The position numbers and the translations under genes were made by a program. The notes beneath the pieces are model-generated. The model saw nothing but the letters and a program-made list of their open reading frames with translations. It was not told where the DNA came from and did no database searches. From contig CAIULL010000168.1 in the NCBI GenBank assembly GCA_903899985.1, forward strand, positions 1 to 64,000: 64,000 bases of DNA, read 5' to 3'. This DNA comes from an uncultured Schlesneria sp. (GTDB taxonomy: Bacteria > Planctomycetota > Planctomycetia > Planctomycetales > Planctomycetaceae). Shown here one piece after another: positions 39,241-48,792 of the stretch; position 1 is the first letter of the stretch, and every line of letters begins with the position of its first letter.

Positions 39241-41832
39241 CTACTTTCTCACCTTCAGATCTCGTTCGATCGCTTCGAATTGAGCTTTTAACGGTTCGCC
39301 GCCAAGATCGGGATACAGGACTTTGGTCAGCTGAATTAACTTGCGAGCTTCGTCGAGCTGGCCAAGCCGAATGCAGGCAGCCAGGACTTCTTTTCTGGCC
39401 GTCAGCCATTCTTGCGAGCCTGGTTTCGTGAGTGACTCGACTCGACGCCAGCATTGTTTCAGCAGAGAGACCGCTTCCGGCTTTGGTATCTCGGAAAGCA
39501 GTTGAGCCAGCTCGCGTTGTTTGTCGGCGTCTTTGGCAAACTGTTCCGACAGTCGTTTCGCAAGTTCGACTGTCTTTCCGATTTCCCCTGACGTGGCATA
39601 AGCGCTGATCAGGCATTGATCCAGCAGCTGGCATTGCTCGGCGGACAATTCGTCTCGCCGCTGATCGAGTCGTTGAATAACAAGTCGCTGCAGCGAAGCG
39701 ATACGCTTCTGTTCGGCTGCCGATGTCGCACCAACGAACCTTGTTAACTTTTCCACAACATCAAGCATCTGAGCAGGAGAGACCGACTTTTGATCCAAGA
39801 TGCGCTCGGCGTCGGCCGTATTTCCCATGCCACTCAAGGCAACAATGCGAAGCGGGATCATCTTCTTTTGAAATGCGTCCGTCATCGTTGCATTCGATAA
39901 ATCGGACCCCTGTTGACTGACGAAGGCTGCAACCCGTGTCAGCCAGTCTTCGGCTTGGCGGCACCGGGAAACGATACTGGCTTGAGGTTGCGTCGAAATG
40001 CGAGCCGTCCCGGCTTCTGCTATGGGAGAAATCTCCGATGACCCCATCAGCAAGATCGCGGCGAGCCTGAGCGCCACTTCAGCCGTAGATGCGGACCATG
40101 CTTCTGTCGAATCGCCTCGAGTCGACAGAAATTGCGACAAACGTTCGATCGCTTCTCGTTGGAAGTCTGCAGACGGGAGACGTCTTTCATTCAATCGGCG
40201 CAAGATCGTTTCGTAGCATCGTGCGGCTCCGTTCATCGCGTCCTCTGCTCGAGCATGACCCGCTTCGACCTGCAAGTAGAGTGGCAGCGCTTGAGTCGCC
40301 TGCAGTCGTTGTTCTTCGAGTTGCCCCTTGAGAAATCGGGCCTCATTCGATGTGGGGTCACCCGGGTAGTCCTTCAAATGACGATCAATCGCGTCCGTGT
40401 ACGCCTGGCGGCGCTGCTCAGACTTTTTCTCATCGAACAGCCGACCAAGAGCATAGGTGCCAAGAAGATGCGCTTTCGTCGTGCGTTCATTCTTGGGATA
40501 TTCGGATACTAATCGAAAGAATTCTGACGCCGCTTTTTCGAACTGCTTTTGATCGAGCAAGATGGAAGCTCGGGTCAGGCCGAGTTCCATGGCCAAGTCC
40601 GTTTGGCCTCCCTTCCGGGCTGTCGTTTCCGACACGGCATATTGCGAAAGAGCCGCATCGATCCGCCCTGCGGTAAAATCCATCCGCGCCCGTTGCATCA
40701 AGGAATCCAGTTCAGGCCCGTATTTTCGAGTGGTCTGAACATTTTCCCAAAGTTGTCGACATCGCCGACTCCAGAAGCCGCCGACTTGTTCTTCGCAGCG
40801 CTCGATGGCTGTGTTGATTTGCTCAGTCAAACTTTCTGACAGGGTTTCCTGCTGTTTTTCGAGTGTGATCTCGCGTAACGCGATTAACGCACGCGTCTGC
40901 AATAACCACATTTCGCCCGTCAATCGCTGGCGCCTGTTGCGTGTCTTCAGAAGTAACTGGACCGCCTCCGTCGGGCGTTGAAGTTCCAGGAAAACGCGTA
41001 CTCGTTCGGCCACCATCGCGTCGAGAACCGCTTCGCCCGGGTTCGGCTCGCTCTTTTCCAGGCCTGTCAGCATGTCCGCAGCACGCGGGACATCGCCTTT
41101 CAATCGAGAACACGTCACGAGCAAAACCTTCGCCAGCGATTGGATCGGCTCATCAGCGACTCCGATCAGTCGCCTGAGCGATTGTTCCGCGTTGATTGCA
41201 CTTGTCGATCGTTCGGCAGACCCGCCTGGTGCCAGTTCCGCGAGATTTCGTGACGACTGAGCCAACTGCCAGCGAACTTGATGCAAGAGCGCACGCAATT
41301 CATAGCCTGACGGTGACCCGGCCCCCGTCTTCTTCACATCACGCGGCGGCTCGGTCAGCTTCTTCTCAATGACCTGTAATTGCTCGGTCGCCTTTGTTGA
41401 AACCATTCGAGCCTGATTCAGCATTGATTCGTCAAACGGTCGAAGTTCTCGTTCGGCACGTAACCAGTCTCCCTGGGAAACCAGAACTGAAGCGAGTTGG
41501 CCGCTCAGTAAGATCGCTTTTGGATTCTGACGGTCTTGATCCAGTAGATCCTGAATCACTTTTTGAGCTCGTTGCCAGAGTTCGTCCCGTTGATCGTCAG
41601 GAACAAAGCCGGCATGCTCGGTCAGCGTGCGAGATAATTCGATGGCGAAGAGGGATTTATCAGCCAGTGATAGCTTCGCGTTTGACAGTCGAGAAATCGC
41701 TTCAGCCTCAGCAAGCGAAAACAGACCTCGCTGACGCAACTGCTCAAAGTACCGTGGATACGTCTCGTCAGACCTGAGGGTTGAGATCGGCAGACAGATC
41801 AATAAGAGGAAAACGAAAGTCTGCCGAATCAT
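39241..41832 (-). CDS. Secreted TPR-repeat protein
   Basis: An 863-aa exported protein with a signal peptide (MIRQTFVFLLLICLPISTLRS). It is all-alpha with many TPR-like helix pairs, for example GRIDAALSQYAVSETTARKGG, KQFEKAASEFFRLVSEYPKNE and QATQALPLYLQVEAGHARAED. A C-terminal set ends in ARKLIQLTKVLYPDLGGEPL. It probably acts as a scaffold in the periplasm. It is the last gene of a minus-strand group headed by the DUF11 protein and the small membrane protein. Confidence 0.85.
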   Translation of the reverse strand: MIRQTFVFLLLICLPISTLRSDETYPRYFEQLRQRGLFSLAEAEAISRLSNAKLSLADKSLFAIELSRTLTEHAGFVPDDQRDELWQRAQKVIQDLLDQDRQNPKAILLSGQLASVLVSQGDWLRAERELRPFDESMLNQARMVSTKATEQLQVIEKKLTEPPRDVKKTGAGSPSGYELRALLHQVRWQLAQSSRNLAELAPGGSAERSTSAINAEQSLRRLIGVADEPIQSLAKVLLVTCSRLKGDVPRAADMLTGLEKSEPNPGEAVLDAMVAERVRVFLELQRPTEAVQLLLKTRNRRQRLTGEMWLLQTRALIALREITLEKQQETLSESLTEQINTAIERCEEQVGGFWSRRCRQLWENVQTTRKYGPELDSLMQRARMDFTAGRIDAALSQYAVSETTARKGGQTDLAMELGLTRASILLDQKQFEKAASEFFRLVSEYPKNERTTKAHLLGTYALGRLFDEKKSEQRRQAYTDAIDRHLKDYPGDPTSNEARFLKGQLEEQRLQATQALPLYLQVEAGHARAEDAMNGAARCYETILRRLNERRLPSADFQREAIERLSQFLSTRGDSTEAWSASTAEVALRLAAILLMGSSEISPIAEAGTARISTQPQASIVSRCRQAEDWLTRVAAFVSQQGSDLSNATMTDAFQKKMIPLRIVALSGMGNTADAERILDQKSVSPAQMLDVVEKLTRFVGATSAAEQKRIASLQRLVIQRLDQRRDELSAEQCQLLDQCLISAYATSGEIGKTVELAKRLSEQFAKDADKQRELAQLLSEIPKPEAVSLLKQCWRRVESLTKPGSQEWLTARKEVLAACIRLGQLDEARKLIQLTKVLYPDLGGEPLKAQFEAIERDLKVRK

Positions 41833-41890
41833 TCTGAAGCCCCGGACAGTAACGCCGCGATCGTTCCGTTCTAGCGGGAATCGATCTCAC

Positions 41891-41932
41891 GTGCCACTGC
41901 AGCGGAGTGTTCTCCGACACTGTGTTTTCACC
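41891..41932. repeat. Half GTGCCAC-family element, copy F
   Basis: GTGCCACTGCAGCGGAGTGT then TCTCCGACACTGTG matches the left half of copies B and E (GTGCCAC...CGGAGTCTTCTCCGACGCAG). The right hairpin half is missing. It lies between the TPR gene and the small membrane protein gene. Confidence 0.6.
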
Positions 41933-41946
41933 TTGTAAGCGAATGA

Positions 41947-42174
41947 TCAACGCGGCGGTTCTGGCCAGGGGGTGCTGAAAAGCAAAAATGCGGTGAGCAG
42001 GAACGGTAAAAGTGAGTACCAACCGTAATACTCGAGCATGCCGGGTGCGTTGGCGGAAAGTAAGAATAGCAAATACAAACCAGCCTTCTTTCGGAGATCG
42101 AGTCTCCAAATAAAGCTGACCGCGAATTTGCAGAAATCTACCACGGTTGGAAACGCGGCAGTTAAATCCGTCAC
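41947..42174 (-). CDS. Small membrane protein, translationally coupled
   Basis: A 75-aa protein with two hydrophobic helices (AGLYLLFLLSANAPGMLEYY and WYSLLPFLLTAFLLF) separated by a short loop, a charged stretch before them (WRLDLRKK) and a Pro-rich end (TPWPEPPR). The GTG start at 42174 overlaps the DUF11 protein's stop codon (GTGA), indicating coupling. No family was recognised. The overlap and the hydrophobic composition argue for a real gene. Confidence 0.6.
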   Translation of the reverse strand: MTDLTAAFPTVVDFCKFAVSFIWRLDLRKKAGLYLLFLLSANAPGMLEYYGWYSLLPFLLTAFLLFSTPWPEPPR

Positions 42175-44684
42175 TTCAGGGCGTCTTGAACGATTTGAAT
42201 CGTCTCGTCACGGCGATGGGGCTTGGTCAGATGTTCCGCGGAAATCTCGAGCTGAATCCGGGCATCCGCTTCTGAAGTTGGTTCCAGAATCAATTCGAAG
42301 GCAACGTTCGTACGGGGAGCAAGTTCATCGATCGAATCAAAGATAACTTTGTCACCCTTTTGATGAAACTTCCGCCCGCGAACCTCGACAAGTTTCAACT
42401 CGGAAGGTAGCCGAATGCTCAATTGAACGTTACGAGCGGAAGCGGTTCCTGCGTTTTTCAGTTGCAGCTTGGAAGTGATCCGATCACCGACTGTCACAAC
42501 ACCTGTCGCACTGAGCGTTTCCATTTGCAGTTCTGGTCGGCCGACAACATCGACAGTCGAATTGACCGACGCTGTGCTTCCTGTTGCTCCGGTCGCCGTG
42601 ATCTTTCCACCAAGCGTCCCCGTTTCTTTAGGAACGTATTTCACCGTCACCGCTTTGTCATCGCCAGGTGCCAGTGGACCGAGCGTCCAGACGACCGCTT
42701 TCAGTTTGGAATCGTATTTGCCCCCATCAGAGGCCGTTTCAAATTCCATCCCGGCGGGCACGACTTCGGCGATGCGAACGTTGGCGACACGTAAGTTTCC
42801 GTCGTTGCGCACGTTATTCGTAAAGACAACTGGACGCTCGACGTAAACACGATTGTGGCCTGATCGTGTCAGTACCAGCAGTTCGCCGACAACATTAATC
42901 GTGCTTTCAATTTCTTTTTTGATTCCACTGTCGGCCGTCAGGAACGCTCGATTACTGCCACTTCCCGTCGCAGTCGCAGTGACAGGCAAGACGATCTCCC
43001 GTACTTCATTCGGGGCCAGCTTTCCAATCGGGCATTCGATGTCAGTACCCGCTTCATGCTTCAAATGTCCAGGAATAATGTCTCGAACCGAAATGTTGCT
43101 GGCATCCACAGTGCCGATATTTTTCAGGTTGAAGACGATGTCGAAGGTCTGCCCGAGACGTACTTCCTGCGGCGCTTTCACGGTGAAATCCAATTGGGGA
43201 GTGGCCACCTGAATTTCTGCCGAGACTTCTGTGGCAAAGTAAACGCGGGCAACGCTACCAATCGGACCTTCCTGCTTGGGAACCACTTTAATCGAGATTT
43301 TCTTTTCTTCGTTTGGCTTCAGGGCTGGTTCATTCCAGATCAACCGTTTACCAGAAAGTTCGGCTCGTGGCGACGTTCCGAGAAGTTCTGTTCCTTTGGG
43401 AATACGATCTTCAATCACGACATTATGTGCGACCACGGACCCCGTGTTTTTGACGATGATGGTGTAGATCAATGGCTGTTCTAAGACCGCCTGCTGCTGA
43501 GCAATTTTCTCGATTGTCAATCGCGGTTGTTGAAGACCTGTCTGCGACGCATCCCCGACAACACCGTCACCGCTCAGGTCCATGGGAATCGGTTGATCGA
43601 TCTCCGCAGGACGTTTTTTCGTCGCCGGTGAACGAACTGGTGGTGCGTCGTTGAATTCGCTTCCTAATTCTGTCGGCATTGCGGGGCGATTTTTCGAAGG
43701 GGATTTTCCCACAGGTTCCCCACCTTCGGGGGAATTACCAGAAGGATCAGAAAGCGGATTTCGACGAGTTGCGGGTAAAGTCGAATCGTTTGAGGTCGAT
43801 GTTTCGAGTGGTGCCGATTCACGACTCGGCTCTGGAAGATCCGCGTCGGTGCGCTGATCCGTCGGATCGGAATCGGGAAGCTTCAGCGACGGCGTTTTCG
43901 CTGTTTTCGGCTCGTCGTCGAAGGGATTCAATTCTTCTTCAACATTGACCTCGGCCTTCTTTTCTCTGGCCATGGCCCGTCGAGACCTTGGAATGTCTGC
44001 CTGATCACCGAAATCGAGTGTTCGAGGGGGGATTTGTTGTTCAGTTACGACAGGTGTCTCGTTAGCAGGCGCGGGAATGACGGCGTCGGCAAAGGGATCG
44101 TCCGTCGATTCCGGTGTCCCGTTCTCGCCGTCAATGGAAATCTCGTTGACCTGCCGAATGGGCTGCGCGGCTGTTTCCGGCGTTTCTTCGGTGGGACTCG
44201 TCGAAAAATCGTCGTAGGGCAGCTTTTTCGGTTCGCTGTCCAACGCGTTTGAGTCCTCGTCTTCAACGGGAGCTTCTTCTTCCCGCGAGCTCAATCCAAG
44301 GCGTCGTGGCTGAGATTTGATGGACTTGGATTCTTGAGGATTCAGATCATTTGACCCGAGAGCGGTCTTGATGTTCGACGCTTCAGGTTCGAAATTACTG
44401 ACGAGTTCAATTCGATTCTTGTCTAACGAGGCCGACGGTCGTGGCCGCTTTGGAAGCGGCCGACCTTCGTCAAGTTGGCCCATCGAAACAACTGGCAATG
44501 CGTCACCCGTCCGGTCGGCCGAACGGTTGAAGTCGTTTGAATTGTCTGCCTCTTCTACAGGCTCAACCTCGGAAGTGGTCGAGTTTGCGACTCGGCTCAT
44601 CCCCTGCTGTGCTTGATAGACCGCGAAAAGTCCGACGCCGATGACACCCACCATGACGGCGAGTTTCCAGATTCCATTCCACAT
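42171..44684 (-). CDS. DUF11-repeat envelope protein
   Basis: An 837-aa protein with an N-terminal membrane anchor (MWNGIWKLAVMVGVIGVGLFAVY) and a long acidic, Pro/Ser/Asp-rich disordered region (about 30-370). Four consecutive DUF11/CARDB-like beta-sandwiches follow, each with the pattern KNTGS(V)A-NV-(I/V)-P(K)G: TIIVKNTGSVVAHNVVIEDRI, IVFNLKNIGTVDASNISV, NNVRNDGNLRVANVRIAEV, KLQLKNAGTASARNVQLSI. DUF11 repeats are common in surface proteins of planctomycetes and OmcB of chlamydiae. The start is ATG 44684 (GGGAAGGGA just upstream), not the track's 44960. Confidence 0.85.
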   Translation of the reverse strand: MWNGIWKLAVMVGVIGVGLFAVYQAQQGMSRVANSTTSEVEPVEEADNSNDFNRSADRTGDALPVVSMGQLDEGRPLPKRPRPSASLDKNRIELVSNFEPEASNIKTALGSNDLNPQESKSIKSQPRRLGLSSREEEAPVEDEDSNALDSEPKKLPYDDFSTSPTEETPETAAQPIRQVNEISIDGENGTPESTDDPFADAVIPAPANETPVVTEQQIPPRTLDFGDQADIPRSRRAMAREKKAEVNVEEELNPFDDEPKTAKTPSLKLPDSDPTDQRTDADLPEPSRESAPLETSTSNDSTLPATRRNPLSDPSGNSPEGGEPVGKSPSKNRPAMPTELGSEFNDAPPVRSPATKKRPAEIDQPIPMDLSGDGVVGDASQTGLQQPRLTIEKIAQQQAVLEQPLIYTIIVKNTGSVVAHNVVIEDRIPKGTELLGTSPRAELSGKRLIWNEPALKPNEEKKISIKVVPKQEGPIGSVARVYFATEVSAEIQVATPQLDFTVKAPQEVRLGQTFDIVFNLKNIGTVDASNISVRDIIPGHLKHEAGTDIECPIGKLAPNEVREIVLPVTATATGSGSNRAFLTADSGIKKEIESTINVVGELLVLTRSGHNRVYVERPVVFTNNVRNDGNLRVANVRIAEVVPAGMEFETASDGGKYDSKLKAVVWTLGPLAPGDDKAVTVKYVPKETGTLGGKITATGATGSTASVNSTVDVVGRPELQMETLSATGVVTVGDRITSKLQLKNAGTASARNVQLSIRLPSELKLVEVRGRKFHQKGDKVIFDSIDELAPRTNVAFELILEPTSEADARIQLEISAEHLTKPHRRDETIQIVQDALK

Positions 44685-45072
44685 GGGAATCCCTTCCCCA
44701 AAATACCCCCCGACACTCGCGAAACCACCGCATTGCGGTTTGATTGCCGGTTTGACAGGAAAAATGCAATTTTCGATGCCGCAGTTCCATCCGGCGGTTT
44801 CTGCCAGACCAGCAAGACGAGTCTCTAACAGATTTGGAATTCTCTGGAAAGAGGAATACAGCAACGGAATTCCCTGAAGAGTGTCGGCCTGCGAGAACGC
44901 AAAACCGGAATCTTCGTCACATTTTGACTTAACGGCAAAGTTTTTCCAGAAGTTCGGCAATCGCTACAACCGATACTGGTGGTATAGCCGTTAGTGTCGG
45001 TGCGTCGAGTCCTTGACGGTAAGGATTCAGCGCACTGAAGACCCGTCGGGCTACACTTGTCAGGGAACCATC
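44685..45072. other. Divergent intergenic region
   Basis: 388 bp between the DUF11 gene (-) and the BBP7 gene (+). The ORF track extends both ORFs into it from alternative starts, but no conserved sequence supports this. It should hold both promoters. No clear repeat was found here. Confidence 0.45.
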
Positions 45073-46545
45073 ATGACCGGACGGATTCCATTTGGTTTGC
45101 TCACAATGCTGACGGCATTGGTTTGTGCACCAATTCAGGCTCAGGACCTAATGGGACCGCCTTCCGGAAACGGAGTGGAGCCTGCGGGTTTTCACGCGTT
45201 TCAAGAAGCGGACAGCCCAGGCCAATATCACGGCATTCCGCTTGGTTATCAGCGAGCACCCGCTGGTCCACCAGGCCCCAAGCCGACGACGATCTATGAA
45301 GAACTGCCCGACGATCAGGGTATCGGCTTCGACGAAGGTCCGCTTGGCCGGATGCTGACGGACACGTTCCGGCATGCCTGGTTCCGCAGCGAATATCTGC
45401 TGTGGAACATTTCGGCACCAGGACACGGCATTCTCGGGGCACAACCGCAGAACGGAAGCGTGACCGCAGTTAACGCCTTCAATCCTTATTCGAACTATGG
45501 TGCGCCAGGTCCTCAAAATCTGGTGAATGGCGTGTTGTTTGCCAGAACTGTCAACACGGTTCAAGGTGTGGCAACCACTCCGGGACTGGATAACTTTTCC
45601 ATCAATAACCTGAACGGATTCCGCGGTACGTTTGGAGTGCCCGTCTCGACAGGTGCGGTCGAAATCAGTTCGTTCGTCCTGCAATCGAGTTCTGACACCT
45701 ACAACGGCGGAAATATCAACGCGAACGTTTACGAGGGGAATGTTTCCCCGGGAGTTGGAACTGGCTTTATCCAGGTACAGAAGGTAGCGGTTCCCGCCTT
45801 GTTAGGTACGTTCCCGCTTGTCGGAAGTAATGCACAAGAAGCTCAGTTCATCACGCAGCCGCTCCTTGTCAATGGCGTTCCTCAGGCCTTGACCGCAACC
45901 TCGCCAGGTCTCGACTATGATGTCAGCTACCATGCCCGGCTGACGACGTTTGCGTGGGGAGCAGAAGCGAACTACGTGACCGACAGCCCTGACCCGAATT
46001 CGCTGTTTCAATTCCGACCGGTCTTCGGTGCCCGCTACTTCAACTTCCGGGACAGCCTGGATCAGTATGGACAGTACAACTACTCCAGCGGTACCCCAGT
46101 GGTGAATTCGGTTGTTTCCCGAAGCATCAATTCCGCAGCGACAAACAACATTTTTGGACCTCAAGTCGGTGTGCGGGCCGAGGCAATGCACTCGCGATTC
46201 CTGATCGGGGTCGAACCAAAAATTATGTTAGGTATGAATACCTGGCAATCGACGCTCGACACCAGCAATGTGCTCAGCCCGACTGACCCGGCTCAGAACC
46301 TTGTTCAGAAGGGAACCACGTTCACCCCGTTGTTTGACGCCAAGTTCTACTCAAACGTGGCCGTGACGAAAAACTTCTCTGCCTACATCGCTTACAACTA
46401 TATCTGGGCGGGTCAGGTGAATCGCAGCTACAACGATATTCAATACAACATCCTGAATGCGAATCATTCGAATTTCGGTCTGCTCAGAAACTACTCAGGA
46501 GCCACTTTGCAGGGACTTTCGTTCGGTTGCGAATTCCGTTATTGA
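45073..46545 (+). CDS. BBP7-family outer membrane beta-barrel protein
   Basis: A 490-aa exported protein (signal peptide ending IQA-QD) of the planctomycete-specific BBP7 outer-membrane family. After a Pro/Gly-rich N-terminus comes the typical first strand HAWFRSEYLLWNIS, then alternating amphipathic strands (FQFRPVFGARYFNFRDSLD, FGPQVGVRAEAM, FLIGVEPKIMLGMN, FSAYIAYNYIWAGQVNRS). It ends with a C-terminal aromatic residue (GCEFRY), as in porins. It is probably a pore or structural barrel. The start has AGGGAAC upstream. It lies between the DUF11 operon (divergent) and the DegT gene. Confidence 0.9.
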   Translation: MTGRIPFGLLTMLTALVCAPIQAQDLMGPPSGNGVEPAGFHAFQEADSPGQYHGIPLGYQRAPAGPPGPKPTTIYEELPDDQGIGFDEGPLGRMLTDTFRHAWFRSEYLLWNISAPGHGILGAQPQNGSVTAVNAFNPYSNYGAPGPQNLVNGVLFARTVNTVQGVATTPGLDNFSINNLNGFRGTFGVPVSTGAVEISSFVLQSSSDTYNGGNINANVYEGNVSPGVGTGFIQVQKVAVPALLGTFPLVGSNAQEAQFITQPLLVNGVPQALTATSPGLDYDVSYHARLTTFAWGAEANYVTDSPDPNSLFQFRPVFGARYFNFRDSLDQYGQYNYSSGTPVVNSVVSRSINSAATNNIFGPQVGVRAEAMHSRFLIGVEPKIMLGMNTWQSTLDTSNVLSPTDPAQNLVQKGTTFTPLFDAKFYSNVAVTKNFSAYIAYNYIWAGQVNRSYNDIQYNILNANHSNFGLLRNYSGATLQGLSFGCEFRY

Positions 46546-46620
46546 CCTCAATGGGTTTCCGGCCTAGAGTCCGCCACTTTGATCGTCAATCGTTGTCAAC
46601 GGATGCGAAAGGAATCGCAG

Positions 46621-47811
46621 ATGACCTACACCCTGACTATGAACATGACCGAAGATCGACCGGTACCGTTTATCGATCTGGTACCACAATTTAACGCCAT
46701 GTCTGCTGAAATCATGGCGACCGTCGAAAAAGTCTTCTCCGAACAAAAATTTATTCTGGGCGATGAGGTTTCCGAGCTGGAGCGCGAAATCGCTGAATAC
46801 TGCGATGCACGTCACGCGATCGGCTGTAACTCGGGAACCGACGCACTGATCATCGCACTGCAGGCACTGGGAATTGGTGAAGGCGACGAAGTCATCACGA
46901 CTCCGTTCTCGTTCTTCGCGACCGCGAGTTCAATCTGTCGGGCTGGTGCGACACCTGTTTTTGTCGATATCAACCCCGAAACGTTCAATCTCGATGCCAG
47001 TGCCGTCGAAGACGCGATTACACCGCGTACCAAAGCGATCATGCCGGTGCATCTCTTCGGTCAATGCTGTGACATGGAAGCCCTGTGGCGGATTGCCCAG
47101 AAGTACGATCTGGAAATTGTCGAAGATGCCTGCCAGGCAATCGGAGCCGAATACCAGGGTCGACGAACGGGTGTCCTGGGATCTGTTGGTTGCTTCAGCT
47201 TCTTCCCGACCAAAAATCTGGGCGGAGCAGGCGATGGTGGAATGATGACCACCGACGACCCTGAACTGGCCAAACGATTGAAATGTCTTCGAGTCCACGG
47301 TGACGTCGGACAGTACGAACATATCGAAGTCGGAATGAACAGCCGCCTTGATTCGCTGCAAGCCGCAGTCTTGCGAGTGAAGTTGAGAAAGCTCGATTCC
47401 TGGACTGAAGCACGCCAGCAGAACGCGAATCATTATGGCGACATGTTTCGACAGGAAGGGGTTCTCGACACAATCATTCTTCCGAAGATTGAACCGAACC
47501 GTCGACATGTGTTTAACCAGTATTGTATCCGGGTCCGTCAGGGCCACCGTGATCAACTGATGCAGCACCTGAAGGCGAAAAAAATCGGCTGTGCCGTTTA
47601 TTATCCAAAGCCGCTGCATTTGCAGAAGTGCTTCAAGCACCTGGGTTATCGGCCCGGTCAATTCCCGGAATCAGAAGCCGCGTCACGCGACATCCTTGCA
47701 CTGCCGAGCTACCCCGAATTGCCGGTCAGCGATCAGGCACGAGTCGTCGCTGCCGTCAGTGATGCTTGCAAAGAACTGCGAGCCAACCGAAGTCAGCGGC
47801 GTGCAGCCTGA
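46621..47811 (+). CDS. DegT/DnrJ/EryC1-family PLP aminotransferase
   Basis: A 396-aa sugar aminotransferase that adds an amino group to a keto sugar nucleotide, as in lipopolysaccharide or glycan amino-sugar biosynthesis. Landmarks are FIDLVPQF, GCNSGTDALIIAL for the phosphate, TTPFSFFATASSICRAGATPVFVDI, IVEDACQAIGAEYQG with the PLP-contact Asp, and the PLP Lys in FSFFPTKNLGGAGDGG, followed by GMNSRLDSLQAAVLR. ATG 46621 has AAAGGAA; the track's extra N-terminus is upstream. No glycosyltransferase or epimerase genes surround it, so the sugar is unknown. Confidence 0.92.
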   Translation: MTYTLTMNMTEDRPVPFIDLVPQFNAMSAEIMATVEKVFSEQKFILGDEVSELEREIAEYCDARHAIGCNSGTDALIIALQALGIGEGDEVITTPFSFFATASSICRAGATPVFVDINPETFNLDASAVEDAITPRTKAIMPVHLFGQCCDMEALWRIAQKYDLEIVEDACQAIGAEYQGRRTGVLGSVGCFSFFPTKNLGGAGDGGMMTTDDPELAKRLKCLRVHGDVGQYEHIEVGMNSRLDSLQAAVLRVKLRKLDSWTEARQQNANHYGDMFRQEGVLDTIILPKIEPNRRHVFNQYCIRVRQGHRDQLMQHLKAKKIGCAVYYPKPLHLQKCFKHLGYRPGQFPESEAASRDILALPSYPELPVSDQARVVAAVSDACKELRANRSQRRAA

Positions 47812-47828
47812 CATTTGCCTTTTTTCCC

Positions 47829-47866
47829 CAACGGCATCATCGAATTCGATGATGCCGTTTTTTTTG
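47829..47866 (+). terminator. Rho-independent terminator after the DegT gene
   Basis: AACGGCATCATCG-AATT-CGATGATGCCGTT, a perfect 13-bp stem, followed by T6. It lies 18 bp after the stop codon. Confidence 0.9.
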
Positions 47867-47999
47867 CAATCGAAAGCCCAGCAGTAGCGTCGCCCGCAAT
47901 CAATTGGGAGGGCGAAGGCTGCCGAACAGCTGAGACTCTCAATTTGTAAATTCCTGCGGGACATGGTTCCAGGCCATCGCTCAGCCAGTCACCGCTTGA

Positions 48000-48410
48000 T
48001 CAACTCGGATGAACCCATTCAGTCGTTCCGTCGTCCCAATTCTCCTTTTTCCAGATGGGGACCGAGACTTTCAATTCATCGATGAGGAACTGGCCTGCTT
48101 CAAAGGCCTGCTTTCGATGAGGACAACTGACGGCAATCGCCACGCTGATCTCACCGAGCTCAAGATGACCCAATCGATGAATGATCGCGACTTGATCAAT
48201 GGGCCATCTCGATCGTGCCCGGGACTCAAGCTCAGCCAGCTTGGCCTCGGCCATTTGTGGATAACCTTCGTATTCCAGTGCGACTGTTCGACGACCTTCG
48301 GTCATTTCCCGTACTGTTCCCAGAAACAGCACAACCGCTCCTGATTTCGATGACCGAACTGATTCCGTCAGGGCGTGGTAATCAATTGGCGTTTGTGTCA
48401 AAGCAAACAT
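48000..48410 (-). CDS. moaE: Molybdopterin synthase catalytic subunit
   Basis: A 136-aa protein that, with MoaD thiocarboxylate, converts cyclic pyranopterin monophosphate to molybdopterin. Motifs are GAVVLFLGTVRE, LEYEGYPQMAEAKL, IIHRLGHLELGEISVAIAVS, HRKQAFEAGQFLIDELK and VPIWKKE, the last with the catalytic Lys. The length is usual. It follows moaD by 117 bp on the same strand, consistent with one operon. Confidence 0.96.
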   Translation of the reverse strand: MFALTQTPIDYHALTESVRSSKSGAVVLFLGTVREMTEGRRTVALEYEGYPQMAEAKLAELESRARSRWPIDQVAIIHRLGHLELGEISVAIAVSCPHRKQAFEAGQFLIDELKVSVPIWKKENWDDGTTEWVHPS

Positions 48411-48527
48411 GGTCAGGCCGATTCCTCGAAGTACGGATGGAAATTCATTTCAGAGGTCCTGTTAGTCTTATGGGACCAATTCCTCTTTTTCACCAGGGCC
48501 ATCAAACCATTCGAAATCAGTAAACCT

Positions 48528-48770
48528 TTATCCCCCACTGACGGGTGGAAAACAGGCGACTTCGTCGCCAGTCCGAATGGCCGCGTCGTCTGCCGCATAG
48601 TCATTATTAACAGCAATCAGCAGTCGCGAAATCATCGGTTGCAATCCCGGATGTTTTTCCGTGAGGGCCTGCTTCAACTGGAGAACTGACTGCCCGTCGG
48701 ACCAGGGGATTTCGGAAACCGAGCTTCCCACGACGTCGCGAGCTTTTGCAAAAAACTTGACATGTAACAT
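48528..48770 (-). CDS. moaD: Molybdopterin synthase sulfur carrier subunit
   Basis: An 80-aa ubiquitin-fold protein ending in the essential PPVSGG, whose C-terminal Gly becomes the thiocarboxylate that donates sulfur in molybdopterin synthesis. VKFFAKARDVVG is the first strand and NNDYAADDAAIRTGDEVACF the later region, as in MoaD. It is 22 bp downstream of the Hsp70-family gene and upstream of moaE. Confidence 0.95.
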   Translation of the reverse strand: MLHVKFFAKARDVVGSSVSEIPWSDGQSVLQLKQALTEKHPGLQPMISRLLIAVNNDYAADDAAIRTGDEVACFPPVSGG

Positions 48771-48792
48771 GGCGACCTGATTTCCACCTGGC

